This document shows, piece after piece, positions 1 to 5,148 of a DNA stretch of 5,148 nucleotides. Made by a program: the position numbers and the translations under genes. Source of the stretch: CAMLLJ01 sp035759585 (lineage in GTDB: Bacteria > Gemmatimonadota > Gemmatimonadetes > Gemmatimonadales > GWC2-71-9); assembly GCA_035759585.1 (NCBI GenBank), contig DASTUP010000218.1, positions 1-5,148 of the forward strand, given 5' to 3'. Below the pieces are notes generated by a model. The model made no database searches and was not told where the DNA came from. It worked only from the letters and a program-made list of their open reading frames with translations. Numbering within the stretch: position 1 is the stretch's first letter; each line of letters starts with the position of its first letter.

Positions 1-2
1 GG

Positions 3-827
3 TGGCTGGCATTGCCCGCGTTCTTCTTCGCCGCATGCAGCTCCGACCCGTCGGGGCCCGGACGCACGCCCGAGGCCCCCGACGACCTCACGAGCACCAC
101 GCTCGACGGCGCCGTCGCCCTCACCTGGTCCGACAATCCCTTCCAGTCCGATCCCGACATCTTCGAGGCGTATGCCGTGCACAGCGCGAGCTACGATCTC
201 GATGCCGATCAATGCGGCACCTGGCGTCTCGAAGGTACGACCGTGGCGCCCGAGTTCGTGGTCGGCGCGCTCACGAACGGCGTGCCGCGCTGCTTCTACG
301 TGAGCGCCGTGAGCATCGACGGCCTCGAGAGTGACGGGTCGCCGGTGACGCACGATACGCCGCGGCCGGATGCGCGAAACATTGCGCTCTTCGCGCGGCA
401 GGATCAGGATGCGGGCTCGGGCTTCCGTTTCTGGGAAGATCTGAATGGCGATGGGAACGTGCAGCGCGGCGAGCTCGGCCGCGTCGTGGCCGGCGGCTCC
501 CCGGCCGCGGATTTCACCGTCGAGCGGGACCTGAGCGGTGCGCTCTTCCTCACGCCCGCCGTGGCCGGCGTTCAGGTGGCGCTCTTCGGCAACGCGCCGG
601 TCGAGGATCTCACCAGCATCACGGTTGCGCCGGACGCGGGTTACGACCCGGCCGGGATCGAGGCGCTGCCGGGGTGGGGCTACGTGTTCGAGATCGACGA
701 TGGCGGCGCGTTCTTCTCCTACGGCGCGGTGCGCGTGACGCACGTCGGGCAGAACCTGCTCATTCTCGACTGGGCCTACCAGACCGATCCGGGAAATCCC
801 GAGCTGAAGGTCGCCAGGCGCAACTAG
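3..827 (+). CDS. Secreted lipoprotein with FN3-like domain and EF-hand-like loop (5' end missing)
   Basis: The reading frame is open to the window edge, so the start lies upstream; the TTG at 12 falls inside the signal peptide and is not the start. The visible part begins WLALPAFFFAAC, the end of a hydrophobic signal segment with a lipobox-like FAAC. Cys12 (visible numbering) would be lipidated, and Ser follows it, so outer-membrane sorting is plausible. Residues about 25-118 look like one fibronectin type III domain: the VALTW strand, then FEAYAVHSA, then CFYVSAVSIDGLES. Cys71 and Cys97 could form a disulfide. Residues about 120-275 form a second domain I cannot name. It contains DLNGDGNVQRGE, which fits an EF-hand calcium loop, and ends in LDWAYQTDPGNPEL, a tail I associate with uncharacterised Gemmatimonadota lipoproteins. 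A surface or periplasmic binding role is inference; no catalytic motif is visible. A strong hairpin follows the TAG stop at 825-827. Confidence 0.85.
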   Translation, partial: WLALPAFFFAACSSDPSGPGRTPEAPDDLTSTTLDGAVALTWSDNPFQSDPDIFEAYAVHSASYDLDADQCGTWRLEGTTVAPEFVVGALTNGVPRCFYVSAVSIDGLESDGSPVTHDTPRPDARNIALFARQDQDAGSGFRFWEDLNGDGNVQRGELGRVVAGGSPAADFTVERDLSGALFLTPAVAGVQVALFGNAPVEDLTSITVAPDAGYDPAGIEALPGWGYVFEIDDGGAFFSYGAVRVTHVGQNLLILDWAYQTDPGNPELKVARRN

Positions 828-845
828 GTTCGTTCGACGACCGTC

Positions 846-882
846 GACGGGGGCGGCAGCGCAGTCGGCTGCCGCCCCCGTC
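846..882 (+). terminator. Perfect 15-bp GC hairpin after the lipoprotein gene
   Basis: The arms GACGGGGGCGGCAGC (846-860) and GCTGCCGCCCCCGTC (868-882) are exactly complementary and enclose a 7-nt loop. The hairpin begins 18 nt after the lipoprotein stop codon and ends before the putative hutH promoter. No run of T follows (TGCGTCGA), so it is not a textbook intrinsic terminator. A U-tract-free terminator or a 3'-end stabilising hairpin is the likeliest role, and because the stem is symmetrical it could act on either strand. Confidence 0.65.
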
Positions 883-912
883 TGCGTCGATGCCGTGCCA
901 CACGCGCCCCCT

Positions 913-918
913 TATCTT
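913..918 (+). promoter_or_regulatory. Putative -10/-7 element (TATCTT) of hutH
   Basis: TATCTT ends 6 nt before the ATG at 925. If it works as a -10-type element, transcription would start at or within about one base of that ATG, giving a leaderless mRNA. No purine-rich ribosome binding site precedes the ATG (CCTCGC). The fit to the Bacteroidota TAnnTTTG consensus is partial (TATCTTCC), and the expected -33 position, 20 nt upstream, holds only GATG instead of TTTG. The same TATCTT box occurs before the TPR gene. Confidence 0.45.
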
Positions 919-924
919 CCTCGC

Positions 925-2463
925 ATGCCTTCTCCCACCCTCACGCTCGATGGCCGGTCGCTCACGATCGACGACGTAGTGCGCGCGGCGCGCGATCCCG
1001 GCGTGCGCATTGCGCTCGACCCTGCGGCGCGCAGGACGCTCTCGACGAGCCGCGCGCTGGTGGAAGACGCGATCGCGAGCGGGCAGACGATCTACGGGAT
1101 CAACACCGGCTTCGGGAAGCTCGCGAACGTCAGGATCGCGCACGACCGGCTCGATCAGCTCCAGGTCAACCTGATCCGGAGCCACGCGGCCGGTGTCGGT
1201 GCTCCGCTGCCGCCGGACGTCGTGCGCGCGCTCATGATCCTCCGCGCGAACGTGCTGATCCGGCCGACGAGCGGCGTGCGGCCCGAGCTGGTGGAAGCGC
1301 TCGCGGCGCTGATCAATTCGAAGCTCGTTCCCTTCGTGCCGGAGCAGGGAAGTGTCGGCGCGAGCGGTGACCTGGCGCCGCTGAGCCACGTCGCCATGGT
1401 TCTCATCGGCGAGGGTGAGGTGCTCGAGGCCGGCGGCCGCGCCGCGCCGGCGGCCGCAGCGCTGAACGGCGCCGGGCTCGCGCCGTATCGCTTCGGGCCG
1501 AAGGAGGGGATTTCGTTCATCAACGGGACGCAGGCGCAAACCGCGCTGCTTGCGCTCATGGTGCACGATTCACGGGTGCTCTGGCGCACGTCGGTCGCGG
1601 CCGCCTCGGCCAGCCTCGAGGCGCTCCGCGGAACGCCGACGCCACTCGACCCGCGGATCCACGACGCGCGGCCGCATCGCGGGCAGATCGCCGCTGCAGC
1701 CCTCATGCGCGAGCTCCTCGCGGACAGCGAGATCCGCGAGTCCCACCGCGAGAACGACGAACGGGTCCAGGACGCCTACAGTCTGCGGTGCTCGCCGCAG
1801 GTGCTCGGCGCCGTGGCCGATGCGATCGGTTTTGCCGAGGCGACGGCCGCGATCGAGCTGAATGCCTCCACGGACAACCCGCTCGTCTTCGAGAACGGTG
1901 ACGTGCTCTCGGGCGGCAATTTCCACGGGCAGCCGGTCGCACAGGCGCTCGACGTCCTCGCCATGACGCTCACGACGCTGCAGGCACTCGCCGAGCGGCG
2001 CGTCGAGCGCCTCGTGAATCCCGACCTCTCGCAGGGACTGCCGGCCTTCCTCACCGCGGACCCGGGCCTCTCCTCCGGCTACATGATGGTGCAGATCACT
2101 GCAGCCTCGCTGGTCGCCGAGTCGCGGGCGCTGGCCATGCCGGCAAGCATCGGGTCGATTCCGACCGATGCGAATCAGGAAGATTTCGTTCCGATGGGAA
2201 TGGCGTCGGCGTGGAAGGCCCGCAGGATCCTGGCGAACGCCCAGCGGGTGGCGGCCGCGGAGCTGCTCTGCGCTGCCCAGGGTCTCGAGCTGCTCGCCCC
2301 GCTCCGGCCGGGCCGCGGCGTTGCCCGGCTCTTCCGGCAGATCCGGGGCCTCGAGCCCCGCGTGGCGCCGCTGGGGGCCGATCGCCCGCCTGCTCCCGAT
2401 CTCGAGCGCCTCACGCTCGCAATCGCAAACGGCGAGCTCGATCCTGCCGGAACGGGGGGCTGA
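925..2463 (+). CDS. hutH: Histidine ammonia-lyase
   Basis: This cytoplasmic enzyme removes ammonia from L-histidine to give trans-urocanate, the first step of histidine degradation. The 512 residues match the usual family length of about 500-515. The signature GSVGASGDLAPLSH supplies Ala146-Ser147-Gly148, which cyclise into the MIO cofactor. Other family positions are present: Tyr57 in YGINTGFG, Ser86-His87 in NLIRSHAAGVG (the His pointing to HAL or TAL rather than PAL), Asn200 in FINGTQ, Tyr285 and Arg288 in DAYSLRC, STDNPLVF at 315-322, Phe333 in NFHGQP, and Glu419 in NQEDFVPMG. The last motif differs from the usual QEDHVSM. The ATG at 925 is preferred over an in-frame GTG at 895 because homologs begin near MPSPTLTLDG and because the TATCTT box lies between the two. 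No hutU, hutI or hutG is in the window, so the gene stands apart from any hut operon here. Tyrosine ammonia-lyase is a less likely alternative. Confidence 0.95.
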   Translation: MPSPTLTLDGRSLTIDDVVRAARDPGVRIALDPAARRTLSTSRALVEDAIASGQTIYGINTGFGKLANVRIAHDRLDQLQVNLIRSHAAGVGAPLPPDVVRALMILRANVLIRPTSGVRPELVEALAALINSKLVPFVPEQGSVGASGDLAPLSHVAMVLIGEGEVLEAGGRAAPAAAALNGAGLAPYRFGPKEGISFINGTQAQTALLALMVHDSRVLWRTSVAAASASLEALRGTPTPLDPRIHDARPHRGQIAAAALMRELLADSEIRESHRENDERVQDAYSLRCSPQVLGAVADAIGFAEATAAIELNASTDNPLVFENGDVLSGGNFHGQPVAQALDVLAMTLTTLQALAERRVERLVNPDLSQGLPAFLTADPGLSSGYMMVQITAASLVAESRALAMPASIGSIPTDANQEDFVPMGMASAWKARRILANAQRVAAAELLCAAQGLELLAPLRPGRGVARLFRQIRGLEPRVAPLGADRPPAPDLERLTLAIANGELDPAGTGG

Positions 2464-2483
2464 GGCAATCGCCTTGCTCCCCC
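2454..2483 (+). terminator. Imperfect hairpin overlapping the hutH stop codon
   Basis: GGGGG at 2454-2458 pairs with CCCCC at 2479-2483, and AGGC at 2463-2466 pairs with GCCT at 2471-2474 around an AATC loop. G-U pairs (2459/2478, 2461/2476, 2462/2475) and one C-C mismatch (2460/2477) lie between them. The stem contains the hutH TGA (2461-2463). No T run follows. It may end or stabilise the hutH transcript, but it also overlaps the putative -33 element of the next promoter, and the fold has not been computed. Confidence 0.35.
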
Positions 2484-2504
2484 CCGCCGGGCTCCCTATC
2501 TTTG
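2474..2504 (+). promoter_or_regulatory. Putative Bacteroidota-type promoter of the leader ORF - TPR operon
   Basis: TATCTTTG (2497-2504) matches the TAnnTTTG -7 consensus known from Bacteroidota exactly. A TTG at 2474-2476 lies 20 nt upstream, the spacing expected for the -33 TTG/TTTG element. The predicted transcript start is near 2508-2509, about 5 nt before the ATG of the leader ORF at 2514. That the source organism uses this promoter class is inferred. Confidence 0.5.
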
Positions 2505-2513
2505 CCTAACCCC

Positions 2514-2558
2514 ATGTCGCACCGCCTTTTTCCTCCACTCTTCCGCCGGGCCGAATGA
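2514..2558 (+). CDS. 14-codon leader ORF coupled to the TPR gene
   Basis: An ATG at 2514, about 5 nt past the predicted transcript start, opens the ORF MSHRLFPPLFRRAE, which ends with TGA at 2556-2558. That TGA overlaps the TPR start codon as ATGA (2555-2558), the usual geometry of translational coupling. Neither start codon has a Shine-Dalgarno-like sequence; the stretch before the TPR ATG is CTTCCGCCGGGCCGA. The leader uses CTT, TTT, CCT and CCA in a row, AT-richer codons than its neighbours prefer, and contains a Pro-Pro pair that could slow ribosomes. It may deliver ribosomes to the TPR start, or it may be a chance ORF in a pyrimidine-rich untranslated leader. Confidence 0.4.
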   Translation: MSHRLFPPLFRRAE

Positions 2559-5008
2559 ATCTGGAAAAGCTCAAGGACACGGCACGGAAGCACGAACAGA
2601 AAGAGGACTGGCGGAAGGCGATCGATGTCTACCAGAAAGCCATCCATCACTTCGAAGCCGGCCGCGAGTCGGAGCTCGACCTCGCGCTCTACAACCGTGT
2701 CGGCGACCTCCATCTCAAGCTGAACGACCCTGGCTCCGCCGTGCAGTCGTACGAGCGCGCCGCCGAGCTGTACGCCGAACAGGGGTTCCTGAACAACGCC
2801 ATCGCCCTCTGCGGCAAGATCCTCCGGGTCAACCCGGGGCGCGTCCAGACCTACCTGCGCCTCGCCCACCTGCACGCCCGCAAGAACGTGGTCTCCGAAT
2901 CGAAGCGGAACCTCATCGAGTATCTCGAGCGGATGAATACGCTCGGCAAGCTCGATGAGGCGTTCGGCCAAGTAAAGACGTTTGCCGATCAGCATGGCGC
3001 GAACCAGGATCTGCGCCTCATGCTCGTGGAGCTGCTCCGGGCCGCATCGCGCACGGACGATGCCCGCGAGCAGCTGGAGCGGATGGCCGCCGATCTCGAG
3101 GCCCGCGGCGATCGCGACGGCGCGCGCCGCACGCGGGAGCGGATGCACTCGGTGGAGCCGGTGGAGCCCCTCGGCTCCACCGCCGCACCGGGGAGCGCGC
3201 CGACCGGCGGGAGTGACCTGATCTTCATCGAGACGGGCTTCGAAGCGCCGTCCCGCGCGGCCAAGCCGGCACCGGCGCCGCCTCCGTTGCCGCCGCCGGA
3301 GCCGCTCGCCGGCCTCGAATCGACGGCGGCCCCGATGACACCGGCGTCCGAAGCGCCGGCCCAGCTCGAAGGACTGGACAACTTCGAGCCGGTCTCGCTC
3401 GATCCGGCTGCCGCGGCAGAGGAATCGCTTCCCGATCTCGAGCCGGGCGGCTTCGAAGGCGGTGCGACCCTCGATGCCGATGCGGCCGGACTCGACGGCC
3501 TTCTGATCGAGGGATCGTCAGGCATGGGCGAGCCGGCCGAGCCGCTCGCCGATCCGGCGACGGGCGATTTCATCGAGCTCGAGCGTACCGCCGACGACGA
3601 GCTCATCCTCGACGGGTCGGTGCCCGCCCCGCTCGATCTCGACGCACCGTTCGGGGAGCGGGCGTCGGCACTCGACGAGAACCTCCCGGGCGATTTCGAT
3701 CTCCTCCCCGGCTCGGCGCTCGAGCCGCCACTCCCCGGGGAACCGGAAAGCCGTTATATCGACGACTTCGACGTCGGGGCGCCGATCGAGCTCGAATCGA
3801 AGATCGGCGGCGATCTCGACTTCATCGACACGAGCGGCACCGCCATCGAACTTCCGGAGGAGACGCCGGAAGAGGCTGCGGCCGGCGCCGTCTCCGTTCC
3901 ATCGCCCGATGTGACCTCTGCCGAGCTCGAGGAGCGGATCCTCGACGATCCCTACAATCCGGCGCTGCACCGCGCGCTCGCGGACGTCCTGGTCGGTGAG
4001 AATGAGCCGGCTCGCGCGGTAGAGGAGTACGTGCTGGCGCTCGAGGCGCACGAATCGGCGGGAAGCTGGGAAGCGGCGATGGACGTCGTCGACGCGCTGC
4101 TGCATCTCGAGCCGGACGTCATCAAATACCAGCAGAAGCGCGTGGAGCTCGCTTATCGGAGCGGGGATCGCAACCGCCTCCTCGGCGCATATCTCGACCT
4201 GGCCGATGCCCTCGTGCGCGCGGGTGCCGCCGACAAGGCGCTGGCGGTGTACGGCCGGATCCTCGAGCACGATCCCGACAATGTGCGCGCCCGTGACGCA
4301 ATGGCGTGGCTGGAGCCCGCGCCGGCCGAGCCGGATGCCGGGCAGGTCCCCGAGCGGGGGGAGCCGGTGGCAGGCGCCTTTACGGAGCCGCCTGCGCCGC
4401 TGCCGGTCGCGCCCCCGGCAATTCCGCAGTTCGCGGCCCCGGCTCCACCCGCCGCGCCGCCGCGGCCTGTGCCGAGCGACGAGTTCGTCGACCTCGGCTC
4501 GCTCGTGATCGAGGAGGAAGGTCCGCGCGATCCGCGGATGAAGATCGAAACGGAGCGGCCGACCGGCGACGAGCAGAAGGACTTCGAGGAGACGCTCGAG
4601 CAGTTCAAGAAGGGCATCGAGGCGAACATCGGCACGGACGACTACGAAGCGCACTACGATCTCGGGATCGCCTTCAAGGAAATGGGCCTGCTCGACGAGG
4701 CAATCGCCGAGTTCCAGAAGGCGCTGCGGGCACCGAACGGCCGGCTCCGGACTTCCGAGGCGCTCGGGGTCACGTTCGTGGAGAAGCGGCAGTTCGCGAT
4801 CGCCGAGACGATTCTCCGCCGCGCCGTCGATGCGCTCGAGGGCGGAGACGACGAGAAGATCGGCCTGCTCTACTGGCTCGGCCGCGCCCTCGAGGAGCAG
4901 GGCAAGGGGAAGGAAGCGCGCGCGAGCTACGAGCGGGCGCTCGCCGTGGACATCCGCTTCATGGACCTCAACGAGCGGATCCGTCGTCTCGGGGGTAGCG
5001 ACGCATGA
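2555..5008 (+). CDS. Large TPR scaffold protein with three TPR blocks and acidic Pro/Ala-rich linkers
   Basis: The 817-residue protein has no signal peptide or membrane segment, so it is probably cytoplasmic. Block 1 (residues about 1-195) holds several helical TPR-like units, the clearest at 45-78 (ALYNRVGDLHLKL, then AVQSYERAAELYAEQG). A linker at about 200-450 is rich in Pro, Ala, Asp and Glu and repeats short motifs such as DLIFIET and DLDFIDT. Block 2 (about 455-585) and block 3 (about 672-812, with AHYDLGIAFKEMGLLDEAIAEFQKAL) are again TPR, separated by a Pro/Ala linker at 586-640. The ATG at 2555 is the only possible start, because an in-frame TAA sits at 2507-2509 with no other start codon between. 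TPRs bind proteins, so a scaffold or assembly role is inferred; no partner or enzyme activity is visible. I recall similar uncharacterised proteins from Gemmatimonadota and Deltaproteobacteria. It overlaps the prenyl synthase gene by 4 nt, which suggests coupled expression. Confidence 0.9.
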   Translation: MNLEKLKDTARKHEQKEDWRKAIDVYQKAIHHFEAGRESELDLALYNRVGDLHLKLNDPGSAVQSYERAAELYAEQGFLNNAIALCGKILRVNPGRVQTYLRLAHLHARKNVVSESKRNLIEYLERMNTLGKLDEAFGQVKTFADQHGANQDLRLMLVELLRAASRTDDAREQLERMAADLEARGDRDGARRTRERMHSVEPVEPLGSTAAPGSAPTGGSDLIFIETGFEAPSRAAKPAPAPPPLPPPEPLAGLESTAAPMTPASEAPAQLEGLDNFEPVSLDPAAAAEESLPDLEPGGFEGGATLDADAAGLDGLLIEGSSGMGEPAEPLADPATGDFIELERTADDELILDGSVPAPLDLDAPFGERASALDENLPGDFDLLPGSALEPPLPGEPESRYIDDFDVGAPIELESKIGGDLDFIDTSGTAIELPEETPEEAAAGAVSVPSPDVTSAELEERILDDPYNPALHRALADVLVGENEPARAVEEYVLALEAHESAGSWEAAMDVVDALLHLEPDVIKYQQKRVELAYRSGDRNRLLGAYLDLADALVRAGAADKALAVYGRILEHDPDNVRARDAMAWLEPAPAEPDAGQVPERGEPVAGAFTEPPAPLPVAPPAIPQFAAPAPPAAPPRPVPSDEFVDLGSLVIEEEGPRDPRMKIETERPTGDEQKDFEETLEQFKKGIEANIGTDDYEAHYDLGIAFKEMGLLDEAIAEFQKALRAPNGRLRTSEALGVTFVEKRQFAIAETILRRAVDALEGGDDEKIGLLYWLGRALEEQGKGKEARASYERALAVDIRFMDLNERIRRLGGSDA
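3159..3182 (+). repeat. 10-bp inverted repeat inside the TPR gene at a domain border
   Basis: CGGTGGAGCC (3159-3168) and GGCTCCACCG (3173-3182) are exactly complementary around a CCTC loop. A second copy of the left arm, GGTGGAGCC, sits directly upstream at 3151-3159, so two alternative pairings exist. The element lies at codons about 199-210, where the first TPR block gives way to the linker. Confidence 0.5.
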
Positions 5009-5148
5009 CCTCGGAACAGACACTGCCCGTCTCGCTCGCGGCGTTGCAGGAGCCGCTTCGCGCGCGGCTCGACGGTGTGCAGGCCGAGCTGAGGCGCATC
5101 GTCGCCGCGGACTTCGGTCTCATCACCGAGGTGAACGCGCACCTCTTC
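5005..5148 (+). CDS. Probable trans-polyprenyl diphosphate synthase (N-terminus only)
   Basis: The ATG at 5005 overlaps the TPR stop codon as ATGA, and the frame stays open to the window end (48 codons). The sequence runs MTSEQTLPVSLAALQEPLRA and continues with LDGVQAELRRIVAADFGLITEVNAHLF. This resembles the start of IspB/HepT/SdsA-type synthases, where a helix of the kind 'v..eL...l.sd..li.e....l' precedes the GGKRLRP motif. Such enzymes extend FPP or GGPP with isopentenyl diphosphate to make the long tail of menaquinone or ubiquinone. The catalytic DDxxD motifs lie beyond the window, so the product length and the family itself are not confirmed. A G-rich stretch (GGGGG, 4991-4995) 9 nt before the ATG may serve as a weak ribosome binding site. 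Expression is probably coupled to the TPR gene. Confidence 0.65.
   Translation, partial: MTSEQTLPVSLAALQEPLRARLDGVQAELRRIVAADFGLITEVNAHLF

Noticed and set aside
12..14. TTG at 12 as the start of the lipoprotein gene
   Set aside because: Starting here would leave only 8 residues before the lipobox Cys and remove the charged start of a signal peptide; the frame is open to the window edge, so the gene is simply cut.
895..924. GTG at 895 as the start of hutH, adding 10 residues
   Set aside because: The added residues (PHAPPYLPR) are not typical of the family, and the likely -10 element lies inside this stretch.
760..1566. 268-codon minus-strand open frame across the hutH start and the intergenic hairpin
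   Set aside because: It runs through the terminator-like hairpin and opposite conserved HutH motifs, and its Arg/His-rich product looks like an antisense shadow.
2525..2544. T-rich stretch read as the tail of an intrinsic terminator
   Set aside because: No GC stem lies directly before the five T residues; the nearest hairpin ends at 2483, beyond a promoter-like box.
2411..3148. 245-codon minus-strand open frame across the TPR promoter region
   Set aside because: It covers the promoter-like elements and the TPR N-terminus in antisense and shows no family resemblance.
4982..5003. 5-bp CGTCG/CGACG pairing around the weak ribosome binding site of the prenyl synthase gene
   Set aside because: The stem is too short, with a 12-nt loop, to claim regulation in a sequence this GC-rich.
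3518..5023. 501-codon open frame on the minus strand opposite the TPR gene
   Set aside because: It mirrors the codon bias of the real GC-rich gene, has an Arg/Glu/Leu-heavy composition with no recognisable domain, and the + strand frame has clear TPR sequence.
1..5148. Mobile element, CRISPR array, tRNA/rRNA gene or defence system
   Set aside because: No direct-repeat array, transposase or integrase motifs, tRNA-like cloverleaf or known defence domain was seen on either strand.

Overview
This is a GC-rich bacterial window (no base count was run, but GC codon endings predominate) with all supported genes on the + strand. The most likely source is Gemmatimonadota or a close FCB-group relative. 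The grounds are a lipoprotein with a DWAYQTDPGNPEL-type C-terminus, a giant TPR protein of a type I associate with that phylum and with Deltaproteobacteria, and upstream elements like the Bacteroidota-type promoter (TAnnTTTG). This assignment is inference from memory, not a search.

Layout. Positions 3-827 hold the 3' part of a secreted lipoprotein gene with a lipobox, a fibronectin-III-like domain and an EF-hand-like calcium loop. A 97-bp gap (828-924) carries a perfect 15-bp GC hairpin, probably the terminator, and then a TATCTT box that ends 6 nt before the ATG of the next gene. Positions 925-2463 encode histidine ammonia-lyase (HutH) with all recognisable catalytic residues but without other hut genes nearby. 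A 91-bp gap (2464-2554) holds an imperfect hairpin overlapping the hutH stop codon, a good TAnnTTTG-type promoter, and a 14-codon leader ORF whose stop codon overlaps the next start as ATGA. Positions 2555-5008 encode an 817-residue protein with three TPR blocks joined by long acidic, Pro/Ala-rich linkers. Its stop again overlaps the next start as ATGA at 5005-5008, where a gene begins that looks like a trans-polyprenyl diphosphate synthase and is cut by the window end.

How it works together. The window looks like three transcription units: the lipoprotein, hutH alone, and leader ORF - TPR - prenyl synthase. HutH would feed histidine to urocanate catabolism. The prenyl synthase would supply the isoprenoid tail of a quinone or a related lipid. 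The TPR protein is presumably a protein-interaction scaffold of unknown role, translationally coupled to the synthase. I see no mobile element, CRISPR array, RNA gene or defence system. The points most worth attention are the near-leaderless start arrangement, the coupled leader ORF, and the repeated short motifs in the TPR linkers.
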